DNA of 64,000 bases from Erinaceus europaeus (lineage: Eukaryota; Chordata; Mammalia; Eulipotyphla; Erinaceidae). Positions 53,741 through 64,000 of the stretch are shown in pieces. The stretch spans positions 76,147,786 through 76,211,785 of the forward strand of contig NC_080177.1 in assembly GCF_950295315.1 (NCBI RefSeq), written 5' to 3'. The translations under genes and the position numbers were made by a program. Position 1 is the first letter of the stretch. Each line of letters opens with the position of its first letter. A model generated the notes under the pieces. It was not told the DNA's origin. It saw nothing but the letters and a program-made list of their open reading frames with translations, and made no database searches.

Positions 53741-55085
53741 TAAAGATGAATACAGCAATGCTTTTATGAAATTCTGATCACAAACTCTTGGGTTTTATCA
53801 TGAGGAAAGATTAAACAAACTCAAATCGATCTGTAATCTTCTAAACTCTTCAGGGTCATAAAAACAAATGAAAGATAGAACATTTTCCAGGTTGGGTATC
53901 TGAGCAACTTCACAAGAAGGCATAAGTAAGGGCCTTGATTGTGTGCTACTGTTATAAAGTGAGCCAAAATGGAGTCTTGAGGTGAAGAGTATTTGGGATC
54001 CATTTATATCACTTTGCTTTGCCACAAAATTAAAAGTGCTTCAGCTTTATTATTTTAAAAGGAGGAGGAGGGAGAGGAGGAGGAGAGGCACTAAGTAAAA
54101 TCACTTGTAAAGGCAGTTTAAGCCATGAGACAGGTTTCAGAAAACAGATGATCCCATCTCTGTAGCAACAAGCATGTCTGTCTTCATTATTACTGTATCA
54201 TGAGGGTCCAGCCTAGTCTTTCACACAATAAGCATTCAGTTGGCATATGCTGAATAAATTTATTGGCTAATTAAGCAGAGAGACGAGAGGTACCAGTCAG
54301 AAAAAGGTTTCATAAAGGGGGAGGGTGCGTTCTGAGTGTGGAGAACAGCTGAGCAAGGTCAGAAAGGGGGCGCGCATGAGGCCTATAAAGCAGCAGGTGA
54401 CTGGAGCAGAGAAAAGGTTCAGGAACACAGAGCGGTCACAACTGGGAAAGGAGTTCGTCTGACATGACAGATGACCCGCAGTGTCAGGATAAGGTTAACA
54501 GTGAATCTTGAAATTAGAAAGCAGTTGAAATATCTGTGGGCCCCTTCTAAGCAACATCAGTCTAACCTTTCTTCTTCCATCTTTCCTATAACAGAGATGC
54601 AAATTCTCGGCAGAGTTTTTCAAAGCATGAAAAGAAAACAAGGAATGATCATGGCTAATTTAACAACTAATAGCAAATTCTTTTTCCTTTTGGAGTTTTT
54701 CTACTAGGAACCACGTAGTGGAAACTCTTCAGCTCCACCCACACCCCCAGAGACTTCTACAGGACTGACTGTGTTCCACAGAGCCCTTTGTTAACAGAAC
54801 TGCTCGTGGGAACCATGCTGGACTAGCCACGTTTCTTCCTAAATGACTTCACTGGGACACTCCAGTGGAAGATAACATGCGAGGAACCCCAGGTTTGCCT
54901 TAGAACTCTCCTCCTGTTGTCTTCATTGTTTGAGGAGATCTGCAGAAACCTACTCTAGGAAATGCTGATTCCTAGGTCCTTCATTCATTGAACAGACAGG
55001 AAAAGCTAGCAGCTAGTGTATGTGAATAGCTCAATCCAATCCCACAAGGCCTGAAGCCTTTGAACAAAGCCAGAAGTCAGGTGAG
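53741..55085. other. Single-copy-looking DNA
   Basis: About 1.35 kb without recognised repeats or genes. A short GGA-rich patch lies at 54,058-54,090. Confidence 0.5.
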
Positions 55086-55089
55086 AGCC

Positions 55090-55460
55090 CAAAAGTGGGG
55101 CCAGGTGGTGGAGAAACTGAGCACACATGTTACCATGCACAAAGGCCAGGGTTCAAACCCTCCAGTCCCTACCACCAGGGAGAAAGCTTCACGAGCAGTG
55201 AAACAGAGATGCAGGTCTCTTTCTTTTTCTCCTTCTCTCTATATCCCTCTGTTCCCTCTCAATTTTTCTCTGTCTCTACTGAGAGAGTAACAGAGAGAAA
55301 GAAACCAAGAGAGAAAGGAAGGAAAGAAGGAAGGAAGGAAGGAAGGAATGATGGATGGAAGGAGTAAAATAATGGCCATTGGAAATAGTGGATTCATCAT
55401 GCACCAAGCCCTAGTAATAAGTTGATGGCAATAAAATAAATATAGATAGATAGATAGATG
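55090..55460 (+). mobile_element. SINE-B with (GGAA)n and long 3' end
   Basis: 'tggggccaggtggtggagaaac' head, B box 'gggttcaaaccctcc' near 55,149, CT block, (GAAG)n 55,316-55,347, 3' end 'ggaaatagtggattcatcatgc', (GATA) tail. Confidence 0.8.
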
Positions 55461-56389
55461 TTTAAAGAATAGAGAAAGTCAGATCTTCCCGGGGCTCTCA
55501 AAAACTGGCCTCCATAGTATTTATTCTAGTGTGGCTTGGTTACCATGGATATGACAACTAGGGGAAGAACTTATTCTTGGTAGAATAAGGGTAATTCATA
55601 TAGGAACTGAGGAGAAAAAGGAAGAGGGAACAATTAAATGAACCAAGAAAGACTGAGGGGCCAGTCATTGGGAGCAGAAAGCATTGCAGGCCTGTATTCC
55701 ATCTAGCAACACTGACTGGCACGCCTTCTTCCTTAAATGTTCACATTCAAGGTCTGGTGACTCTCGCTGATAGAGAGGCAAACATGCAGCCCAGATGGGG
55801 CAATGACTGATGATTTCTGTGGAACTGAAACTCAGCAGTGTGTGAAATATGCACAGCGCCTCTTCGACAACCATATTGGACAGTAACCGAGTTGAAAGAT
55901 TCTTAAATGCTCTGTAAACTATGCAAATATGCGAGGAGCAAGTGGCTCCTTCCTGCATAACTGTGGCTTTTCCAAATACGAGAGCAGCAAAAGGTGGCAG
56001 TAGCAACACACTGAGAGAGAATGGAGGGAGGAGGAGGGGGAGGGTCCTTACGGTTCCCGCCTATACTATATGGAAAAAGAGAATGCACTACGTGTGAAAT
56101 TAATTTCTTGAAAAGACCTGACATGCCCCTCAATTTCTCAGCCTTTGGTGTGCCCAGGAGTTCCCCTGGCCAAGTGTTTTGTTTTTTTTAAAGAATGTGG
56201 ATTCCAAGGTTCTTTGTGGGTCTCAGGCATCTGCATGATGCAGGTGTTCACTGATTACAGGGTTAGAAACTCTGAGCTACAGTAAGCTGGCAGAAGCCAT
56301 TTGGCTTACAGCTTCTTGAGACCATAATGAGTTCATCTTTGATTGATCTGAAACAAATAAGTAGGTTCACTGGAGGTTCTGAAATCAGG
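55461..56389. other. Single-copy-looking DNA
   Basis: No recognised repeat. The 114-codon minus frame at 55,665-56,009 has no recognisable domain and no supporting context. Confidence 0.45.
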
Positions 56390-57297
56390 TGAGTGACCCG
56401 TGAGCATGTCAGACGTCAGAAAAGGTAACAGCAGCAAATGCTGGAGAGGGTATGAGGTCAAAGGAACCCTCCTGCACTGCTGGTGGGAATTTATAGTGGC
56501 CCAACCTCTGTAGAGAACATTCTGGAGAACTCTCAGAAGGCTAGAAATGGACCTACACTATGATCCTGCAATTCCTCTCCTGGGGATAGATCCTAAGGAA
56601 CCCAACACACACATCCAGAAAGATCTGTGTACACATATGTTCTTGGCAGCACAATTTGTAATCGCCAAAACCTGGAAGTTACCCAGGTATCCAACAACAG
56701 ATGAGTGGCTGAGCAAGTTGTGGTCTAGATACACAATGGAATTCTTCTTCTTCTAGCGTTTGCCCTTCTTCCGTAGCCAGTCAACAGCGTCAGGTTGAGC
56801 CTGATGTAAAGTTTTGAGACCTCCTTTGAATCTGGAGAGGTGGCAGTCATTGACTATGTGGGTCATAGTCTGTCTGTAGCCGCAGGGGCAATTCGGGTCG
56901 TCTCTGGCTCCCCAGCGGAATACTACTCAGCTATAAAAAATGGTGACTTCACCGTTTTCAGCCAATCTTGGATGGACCTTGAAAAATAGATGTTAAGTGA
57001 AAAAAGTCAGAAACAGAAGGATGAATATGGGATCTCACTCTCCAGTAGAAGTTGAAAAACAAGATCAGAAGAGAAAACACAAGTAGAACCTGAACTGGAA
57101 TTGGCATGTTGCACCAAAGTAAAAGACTCTGGGGTGGGTGGGTGGGGAGAATACAGATCCAAGAAGGATGACAGAGGACCTAGTGGGGATTGTATTGTTA
57201 TGTGGAAAACTGGGAAATGTTATGCATGTACAAACTATTGTATTTACTGTTGAATGTAAAACATTAATTCCCCAATAAAGAAAAAATAAATAAAAAA
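56390..57297 (+). mobile_element. L1-B, 5'-truncated, split by a small foreign insert
   Basis: Late ORF2 from the zinc-knuckle region ('gcaaatgctggagagggtatg', 'gcactgctggtgggaattta') through 'acctacactatgatcctgcaattcc' to the ORF2 end, then the L1-B 3' UTR with G-rich tract 57,131-57,147 and 'ccccaataaagaaaaaataaa'. Frame partly open but truncated. The insert at 56,743-56,916 breaks it; the uninterrupted sequence is seen in the L1-B at 10,661. Confidence 0.88.
56743..56916 (-). mobile_element. 3' end of a non-L1 non-LTR retrotransposon (or SINE derived from it)
   Basis: 174-bp insert with a possible 5-bp duplication 'ggaat' (56,738-56,742 and 56,917-56,921). On minus it has an uninterrupted frame of 53 residues (56,914 to the stop 56,753-56,755). 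The frame contains 'CPCGYRQTMTHIVNDC', a C-x-C-x7-H-x4-C knuckle, then 'FKGGLKTLH' and 'AVDWLRKK'. This pattern is known from the C-terminus of non-LTR reverse transcriptases of other clades (RTE/jockey-like). The element ends in (GAA)n right after the stop, unlike the poly(A) of L1. The clade is not certain. Confidence 0.75.
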
Positions 57298-57503
57298 GAA
57301 AAATCAGGTGAGTGAGAGAAGCATAACATATAAGCTTGTTAGAAGATTGTGCAGAAGACAATCTCATGGCTTCCCACATCAATGATATGCAGAGGGGGGT
57401 TGTGGAGTGAGGAGACCCTCTCTGGGTAGGAAAAGCATTGAAAAGGTTTTGATGTGACTCAAGATATTGGTGATATTTCGTTAACTTCATGTAAATTCAT
57501 GTA

Positions 57504-57730
57504 AAATTGGAGTCAGGTGGTAGCGCAGTGGTTAAGCGCATGTGGCAGAAAGTGCAAGGACCGGTTAGGATCCCGGTTCAAGTCCCCGGCTCCCCACCTT
57601 CAGGGGAGTCGCTTCACAGGTGGTGAAGCAGGTCTGCAGGCATCTCTCTGTGTTTCTTCCTCTTTATCTCCCCCTTCTCTTTCAATTTCTCTCTGTCTCT
57701 ATCCAATAACAAATAAATAAATTATAATAA
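57504..57730 (+). mobile_element. SINE-A variant lacking the AAC/AAT block
   Basis: Same variant as 11,448: 'gaccggttaggatcccgg' head, hairpin segment, 'tctctgtgtttcttcc', 'ctctatccaataacaaataaa'. Flanked by the 11-bp duplication 'aaattcatgta' (57,493-57,503 and 57,731-57,741). Confidence 0.93.
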
Positions 57731-57741
57731 AAATTCATGTA

Positions 57742-58360
57742 TAATTCACTCTAACTGTAATGAAAGCAGGACCAAATGAATTCTAAGACTGAAGGCTTAG
57801 TGTCTGCTCAAAGCCAAACACTAGAGAGAGTGAAGTACTATTGTTAAAAGTCCTGCCTGGCTTCAGATCTAGCTCCTAAACTTTTTTCTTTTCCCATTTT
57901 ATTGAGTTGTTAGTGGTTTACAGTAAAGTCGTGGGCATATATATCGGCACATCAGCATCTCAAGATCCTGTTCACATTCCTCCAAGCTCTCCCGCCACAG
58001 AGACGTCCGCACCCTGTCCAGTCCAAGTTGCTCTTTGTTTCCCTTTTCTGGCCTTGTTTCTACCCCATCGTAAGCTTCTTCAGTGTGTACCTCTTGGCAA
58101 ACCCAGTCATACAGCTATGAGAACTGCAACTTCTATGAAATGGACAAAAAACACCCATCCCTACTCAAGGTTGGACAAGCTTAAGCACACAGTAGGGCAA
58201 CTGTCAGCACTCAGTTAACATTAAAGGAACAAGAAAATGAGAATTTGGTTTTCTTTCTCTTGGAATTTTGCTTAAAATCTAAAATTAGTTATGCATGAAG
58301 AAAGGAAAAATGGAGACTATGAAATCAGAAATTGCCTCCCTAATGAACCATCAATATCTC
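57742..58360. other. Single-copy-looking DNA
   Basis: No recognised repeat. The 103-codon frame at 57,907-58,218 has no recognisable domain. Confidence 0.45.
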
Positions 58361-58362
58361 AT

Positions 58363-58556
58363 CACTAAGGGGTCACATGGTGGCACCAGTCTGGTTAAGT
58401 TAACACATTACAGTGTGCAGGGACCCAGGTTCAAGCCCCTGGTCCCCACCTACAGGGAAAAAGCTTCAAGTGTGGTGAAGCAGGACTGTAGGTATCTCTT
58501 TGTCTCTTTCCCTCTCTATCCACCCCGTCAATATCTCTTTTCAAGTCTATAGATAT
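58363..58556 (+). mobile_element. SINE-B
   Basis: 'aaggggtcacatggtggcacc' head, B box 'ggttcaagcccctgg' near 58,428, 'gcttcaagtgtggtgaagc', and a shortened CT-rich end without a clear A tail. 'atcaatatctc'-like words on both sides may be the target duplication. Confidence 0.78.
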
Positions 58557-59058
58557 GATATTAAATGTCTTCCAAAAATACCACAGTGATGAATAATTTA
58601 TTACAATTATTATTAAGAGCTCAATTTTGGCAGAGATAGATGTTAAACGGTTGACCAGTATGCACGCACATGCATGCTTCCATTTCGGCTAAGATACAAC
58701 TCATTGTTCAAATTACTTCAGAAGAAAACATTGTCTGTTACACACTAAAGAGCTCCTCAACACATTTGTCCATGTTGACGATTTTCTGACCATCTGAACA
58801 AAATAGACTTTGTTTGGAGAAGCCTTGCATTAATAGACTGTATAAGATTTTAGGCATGTGGCATTGAAAAATCAATGTGTGTGAACTATAAGTCCAAGTC
58901 TGTCCTTCAATGTACATCTGTCCTCTTCATTCCACTTTGCCCACCCGTCTCCCTCCTCATCTCCATTATCCAATAATGTCTTAGAGCCCAAAAGTTCATC
59001 TTTATGTTTCTTTGGTTCACTGATTTGTTTTCTCTATATAATACATATCTGTAAAAAC
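58557..59058. other. Single-copy-looking DNA
   Basis: No recognised repeat or gene. Confidence 0.5.
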
Positions 59059-59069
59059 TGAGGGCTTGG

Positions 59070-59333
59070 GGGGGGTCAGACGGTAGCGCAGCGGGTTAAG
59101 CGCAAGTGGGGCAAAGCGCAAGGACCAGCATAAGGATCCCAGTTCGAGCCCCCGGCTCCCCACCTGCAGATGTCTGTCTTTCTCTCCCCCTCTCTGTCTT
59201 CCCCTCCTCTCTCCATTTCTCTCTGTCCTATCCAACAGTGACGACATCAACAACAATAATAACTACAACACCAATGAAAAACAAGGGCAACAAAAGGGAA
59301 AATAAATAAATATTAAAATTTTTTGAAAAAAAG
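59070..59333 (+). mobile_element. SINE-A, short 3' form, with 36-bp internal deletion
   Basis: Otherwise complete copy in which one 'ctgcag' and the 30 bases between the two 'ctgcag' words are missing, so 'cacctgcag' runs straight into 'atgtctgtctttc' at ~59,169. The hairpin segment is thereby lost. Flanked by 'tgagggcttgg' (59,059-59,069 and 59,334-59,344). Confidence 0.92.
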
Positions 59334-59344
59334 TGAGGGCTTGG

Positions 59345-60781
59345 AATGGAGTCAGGCCGGAGTTGTCAGTCATTAAAGTCTGCTTACGACACAGATTATC
59401 CACCTGCAATAGATGCCAAAGTCTCTTCCAGCTTTGTGCTATCAACTGAGCACATGTTGGTGGAAACAAAGGCATCGGACCAGGAGGCAGGCGCAGAGGG
59501 TGCTCTTCCAGGAGCAAGGGGCCCCCACCCTTGGCTGAGCAGCAGAACAGGGCACTGGCCAGCTGCAGATCGCTTCCAGTCCACTCAGGAATTCTGGGTC
59601 TGAAAGAAGTGTGCAGCTGAGGCTGCAGGCAGTGATCAAAGCTGGCTGTCACTGCTGGCCTCTCCTCACCTAAGCACACAGCCCGCCTGACTTCACATGG
59701 CTGCAGGAGAGGAGGCTGATGCTCTGGTGGCAAGGGCATGACCTTTGCAAATCAACCTCTTTTCTGCACTGTTGGGACTCAGGAACACAAGCATTCACAG
59801 GGGAAAGGCACAAAGCTCTTGAAATTCTGCAGGAAAGGGGCACAGAGGTACGATCAGACTAGAAGGTATGAGCTGTTGTGGTTCTCAAGAACAAAGTTTG
59901 TAGCCCTTTTACTTTCCAACTGATATTTTTAATAATCCCTTTACCCACAAGCAACTCAGAGATGATACTGGGTTTTATGTGTTTCCAAGGGTTGCTAGGC
60001 AACGTTTCTAGGCAGCTGGAGATATTTCCATAGTAAGCAAGTCATGTTCTACCACAAAGGCCGTGGTCTGAAAAATACATTTTTTCATCTATCATCTATA
60101 AACCTAGTGTTTTAATACTAGAGGCCTTTTATCATAGCTAAAATGAGATTCAGCATTTGATAATAGCAACTGCAGAGCTGTAGCACTGGGTCCTGATATA
60201 ATTCTACTCTGGGAACACACACAGACACTGAAGTATGCATCACTCTTTACAGGCACTGGAAGCCAAGTGTGGTCAACAAAATAAATCAAAGAAAATTCAG
60301 CTAGGCATGTTTACAAATCATATACAGAAAGCTATTTCTAAAGAGCTTTTGGAAGCTGGTGAAGGGAGCTGTTTCCAATTTCAAAGTGAAAAGAGAGTTT
60401 CCCCATTTTCTTTCTAATAGTTTTAATGTTAGTGATAAGTTTTAATAATAGAACTTCCTTGGGAGAGAAGATCCCCCTTTTTGAAATTTTCAATATGCCA
60501 GTGGTCTATATATTTTTTTTGCTAAGCTCTAATTTAGATTCTGTCTATTCGGATGCTTGTGAGAATCTTCAATGTGTGGGAGGCCTTGAAAAAAAATTTA
60601 AATGTTGACTGTGCCTGTAGATTTTCAAAAATAATATCCAGAAAGCTTTAACTGCATCTCTACCGTTATAGGAAATCGGCTTGAACAATAAACATGCTAA
60701 TCACTGTGGTTTGAAATCATTTCTCACTCTAGCTCCTAACCCTATCGGAAACAATTTCTTTAGAACTGTGCAGGTATCGTT
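59345..60781. other. Longest repeat-free stretch (~1.4 kb)
   Basis: No recognised repeat. 59,350-59,740 is clearly richer in GC than most of the window. The 158-codon minus frame at 59,263-59,739 has no recognisable domain and ends inside the SINE. A palindromic RFX-type X-box 'gttgctaggcaac' lies at 59,991-60,003. If the window holds conserved regulatory or exonic sequence, this is the most likely place. Confidence 0.45.
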
Positions 60782-60794
60782 AAAGAAGAACCCT

Positions 60795-61161
60795 CGGGGG
60801 TCGGGCAGTGGCGCAGCGGGTTAAGCGTATGTGGCCCAAAGTGCAAGGACCAGCGTAAGGATCCCGGTTCAAGCCCCCCCGCTTCCCACCTGCAGGGGAG
60901 TCACTTCACAGGCGGTGAAACAGGTCTGCAGGTGTCTATCTTTCTCTCCCCCCTCTGTCTTCCCCTCCTCTCTCCATTTCTCTCTGTCCTATCCAACAAC
61001 GAACAACATCAACAATGGTAATAATAATAATAACCACAAGGAGGCTACAATAACAAGGACAACAAAAGGGGGGAAAAATGGCCTCCAGGAGCCGTGAATT
61101 CATGGTGCAGGCACCGAGCCCAGCAATAACCCTGGAGGAAAAAAAAAAAAAAAAAAAAAAG
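60795..61161 (+). mobile_element. SINE-A, long form
   Basis: Full copy, very similar to that at 739 (shared 'aacgaa' start of the A-rich block, 'gaggctacaa', 'ccgagcccagcaataacc'), with a 23-base A tail. Flanked by 'aagaagaaccct' (~60,783-60,794 and 61,162-61,173). Confidence 0.94.
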
Positions 61162-61173
61162 AAGAAGAACCCT

Positions 61174-61501
61174 TTTCTCCTCTGAAGAACACATGATGCC
61201 AAACTTCTAAAGGCAATGTTTTAAAAGAGTTACTAGCTACTGGGTTCCAAGTTCTTCTGTAGAATTGGCTTCCACACAAGAACTCTCACAGAGTTGTTTT
61301 AAGCATTAACTCTACCAATCTCTTTGACCAGGAAAAAAAAAAAAAAAAAGTGAAATACAGATACTGGTTGCTAGCTCTCAAGTACTAAAAATACCAGTGA
61401 TTTTTGCCATATGAAAATTACTCATTTTAAAAATGTACCACCTTTTCTGTACTTTCAGAAGCCAGGTTGATCATTTCCAAAATAACACATTTAAAAAGCA
61501 T

Positions 61502-61502
<1 letters not shown>
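61174..61502. other. Single-copy-looking DNA
   Basis: No recognised repeat or gene; an A-run at 61,332-61,350. Confidence 0.5.

Positions 61503-61569
<67 letters not shown>
61503..61569 (+). repeat. (GT)n microsatellite
   Basis: About 33 uninterrupted GT units, a likely polymorphic locus and a potential Z-DNA former. Confidence 0.98.
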
Positions 61570-61570
<1 letters not shown>

Positions 61571-61635
61571 CTGAGTTTTAAATATATAAAGAAAGAGCAC
61601 AAAAGGAAGGGAGGTGGAGATGGAAGAAACAAGGG

Positions 61636-61710
61636 AAGGGTTATGCATGTACAAACTATTGTATTTTACTGTCAACTGAAAACCATTCATCCTCCAATAA
61701 ATTTAAATAT
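61636..61710 (+). mobile_element. L1-B 3' tip
   Basis: Short 5'-truncated L1-B end: 'gggttatgcatgtacaaac', 'ttttactgtcaactgaaaa', 'ctccaataaatttaaatata'. Confidence 0.75.
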
Positions 61711-61845
61711 ACATATATTTTTATTTTTATTTCATACGCTGTATGTTGTGAATTTTTCTGCAGAAGTAGAAACTTTGTAGAACTAAGAGTTCTGGGGCTC
61801 AAAATTACTGAACAATATATTTATATTCCACATATAACTATCTTC

Positions 61846-62136
61846 TTTATTATTATTATGTTTATTCCCACCAGAGTTATCTCTGAGGCTTGATGCTAGC
61901 TAGCACTACACTGGACCCAGCATCCATTTTTAATCTTTTTTTTTTCTATTTTTACTAGATAGGACAGAGATAAATTGAGAGGGGAAGGGAGACAGAGAGG
62001 GAGAGAGACAGACATCTGCAGGCCTGCTTCACTGCTCATGAAACATCCTCCCTATAGGTGGGGGCCAGGGCTCAAACTGGGGTCCTTGCATGTAGTAACA
62101 TTTGCACTCAACCGAACATACCACCATCTGGCCCCC
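61846..62136 (-). mobile_element. SINE-B with long 3' end
   Basis: Minus-strand copy: 'ttcccaccagagttatctctg', T-run, 'agataggacagagataaattgag', 'cctgcttcactgctcatgaaac', B box complement 'ctcaaactgggg', head 'accatctggcccc'. Flanked by 'ataactatcttct' (61,833-61,845) and 'ataactgtcttct' (62,137-62,149). Confidence 0.9.
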
Positions 62137-62275
62137 ATAACTGTCTTCTGTGATGAATAATGTTCAAAGTTAAAATATAGACATCTACAGAGTTAAAGTA
62201 ACTTTCATAGTTTATCCATTGTTGTGTGTGGAGTACATATGTGCATGATTTCACCACTCCAGGCTCAACTTTTTT

Positions 62276-62582
62276 TTTTTTGCCTCCAGGGTTATCACTG
62301 GGCTCAGTGCCTGCACTACAAATCCACTGCTCCTGGAGGCCATTTTTCCCATTTTGTTGCCCTTGTTGTTATCCTTGTTGTTGTTATCATTGTTGTTGTC
62401 ATTGCTATTGTTGTTGTTGGATAGGACAGAGAGAAATGGAAAGAGGAGGGGAGGCAAAGAGAGGGGAGAGAAAGGTAGACACCTGCAGACCTGCTTCACC
62501 GCCCGTGAAGCGACCCCCTTGCAGGTGGGGAGTCGGGGGCTCGAACCAGGATCTTTACGCTGGTCCATACACATTGCGCTGT
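62276..62582 (-). mobile_element. SINE-A, long form, 5'-truncated
   Basis: Minus-strand copy with full 3' end and body, but the tRNA head stops at 'ctggtccatacacattgcgct', lacking about 30 bases including most of the A box. A perfect 16-bp duplication 'caggctcaactttttt' (62,260-62,275 and 62,583-62,598) shows the truncation happened at insertion. Confidence 0.93.
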
Positions 62583-62831
62583 CAGGCTCAACTTTTTTCA
62601 TTCAGATAAAAACCCACACCCTACCCCCTGCCCCCACCGCCCCCATAGCACTGACATGTGGTGTTGAAACTTGAATCTGAGTCAAGTATGTGACAAGGTC
62701 GTAGGTACAAAGAAGCTATGAAGATGCTGGTAAGTGGTGCCTAGAAAGGTGACAGGTACCAAAGTGCAATCACGTGGCTTATGGACCATCTGGGAGCTCA
62801 GAAGTCCAGGAGACTCTTCAGAAAGATTGTC

Positions 62832-63135
62832 TGGGGTTGGGGGCAGTCAGTGGTGCACCCAGTTAAGCGCATATATCACCCTGTTGTAGGGCCTGGGTTT
62901 GAGCCTCCCGCTCCCCACCTGCAGGGGGGATGCTTCATGAGTAGTGAAGCAGGTATCTTTCTTTCTCTCTCCCTCACCCTCTCCATCTCCCCTTCCTTCT
63001 CGATTTCTCTCTGTCCTAGCAAATAAAATACAAAGGAGGGGAAAAATGGCCACCAAGAGTAGTAGATTTATACTGTAGGCGCCAAACCCCAGCAATAACC
63101 CTGGTGGCAAAAAAGAAAGAGAGAGAGAGAGAGAA
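62832..63135 (+). mobile_element. SINE-B with long 3' end and (GA)n
   Basis: 'ggggttgggggcagtcagtggtgc' head, B box 'gggtttgagcctcc' near 62,895, 'gcttcatgagtagtgaagc', CT block, 'ggccaccaagagtagtagattt', 'ataaccctggtggc', (GA)n tail. Confidence 0.88.
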
Positions 63136-63520
63136 ATGAAAGCGAAAGGAAAAGAGTAAAAAAGTTTATCTGTAAAAGGCAAAAGAGCGCTAAATGCATC
63201 TAAAGGGAGATAGAATCAAGACGGAACTTCTTTTATCAATAAAACGAGTCAGTCCCCACTGTACACAGGCACCTCGGTCGTGTGCATAGCAACGGAGCAC
63301 ACAGTCCAAGGCAGCTCTTTTGCAGGCCCACCCCACAAAACTGGGCTCAGAGATTTATCCAAAGTCTCTAACTAATGCTTAACAAATATTTCCTAGTTGT
63401 ATACTTAATGTCAAGCAAAATATTGAAGCAGAACAAAACAGAGCTTTAAGCTTAAGGTACAGGAACTGTTAAGGAAAAGATTCCGTCTGAGACACCATTC
63501 CTACTGCTTGCCCTAGTCCT
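63136..63520. other. Single-copy-looking DNA
   Basis: No recognised repeat or gene. Confidence 0.5.
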
Positions 63521-63529
63521 CTGGCTTTT

Positions 63530-63809
63530 GGGGGGGGGGGGTTATCACTGGGGCTCGGTGCCACACTACAAATCCACTGCTCCTGCAGCCTTTTTTTTTT
63601 TTTTTCTTTTCTATAGGACAGAGAGAAATTTAAAGAGGAGGGGAAGACAGAAGGGGCGAGAGAAGGATAGACACCTGCAATCCCACTCCACCGCTTGTGA
63701 AGTGACACCCGCTGCAGGTGGGGAGCCAGGGGCTCAAACCGAGATCCTTGAGCAGGTCCTTGTGCTTTGTACTATGTGTGCTTAACCCGGTGTGCCGCCG
63801 CCCGCCCCT
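63530..63809 (-). mobile_element. SINE-A/B with long 3' end
   Basis: Minus-strand copy: a 12-base G run (63,530-63,541), 'ttatcactggggctcggtgcc', T-run, purine block, 'ccactccaccgcttgtgaagtg', B box complement 'gctcaaaccgagatcc', head 'cccggtgtgccgccgcccgcccc'. Confidence 0.85.
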
Positions 63810-64000
63810 GGAGTCATTCCCTCCAATTGTTCACTGGTGCTGGGCAGGAAGGGTGGTTCTCTTGCCTTCATCCTTCCTCAGTAATGAGAAAAGGAACCAC
63901 TTCTATCACTTCTGGAAATTGAACAGAAAGGCTTCTTTATTAAACATATGCAATCAACACCAACGACCAATTACATATCTTTGCTTCTGCCGCTAAAAAC

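Noticed and set aside
59263..59739. 158-codon minus-strand frame as a gene
   Set aside because: No recognisable domain, its C-terminal part is SINE tail sequence, and there is no splice or promoter context.

Overview
This window is nuclear DNA of a placental mammal, and I see no protein-coding host gene in it. Its most frequent repeat is a tRNA-headed SINE whose body contains a 'cacctgcaggggagtcgcttcacaggcggtgaag' type segment, in about 45 full or partial copies on both strands. Together with L1-type LINEs and class II (betaretrovirus-like) LTRs, this fits my recollection of the European hedgehog (Erinaceus) and its relatives. The species call is from memory of the repeats and was not searched. 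The working names SINE-A/B/C/D and L1-A/B/C are mine.

Layout. From 1 to 18,700 is a mosaic of single-copy-looking intergenic or intronic DNA, SINEs and 5'-truncated L1 ends. It includes a SINE/L1 fusion (6,025-6,689), an L1 end inserted into an older L1 (9,228-11,035), two adjacent palindromes (11,371-11,447), and a three-level nest at 14,048-15,986: an LTR inside a 5'-inverted L1 inside a SINE. From 18,985 to 27,925 an old L1 3' end is split twice. The first insertion is an endogenous retroviral remnant with two LTRs pointing away from each other (19,050-20,032). The second is a 7.77-kb L1 (20,061-27,829) flanked by a perfect 17-bp target-site duplication. From 28,000 to 64,000 the SINE/L1 mosaic continues. 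It holds a solo LTR carrying a tRNA-Gly 5' half (53,299-53,707) and a small insert encoding the C-terminus of a non-L1 reverse transcriptase (56,743-56,916).

How the parts work together. The L1s have the usual arrangement of promoter, ORF1 and ORF2 (endonuclease, reverse transcriptase, C-terminal zinc knuckle). The SINEs carry pol III A and B boxes, end in A-rich tails and are flanked by 9-18 bp duplications, as expected if L1 enzymes mobilised them. The one near-full-length L1 is dead: ORF1 has a nonsense codon, ORF2 has several frame breaks, and the second aspartate of the reverse transcriptase FADD motif is replaced by tyrosine. LTR insertions have 6-bp duplications. The order of insertion can be read directly from the nests.

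Limits. SINE and L1 boundaries without a stated duplication are good to roughly 5-30 bases. Stretches called single-copy are those in which I recognised no repeat; they may hold diverged repeats, introns or regulatory DNA. I found no convincing undescribed system. The most unusual items are the back-to-back LTR element, the tRNA-half LTR, the foreign-looking reverse transcriptase tail, and the tandem-monomer L1 promoter.
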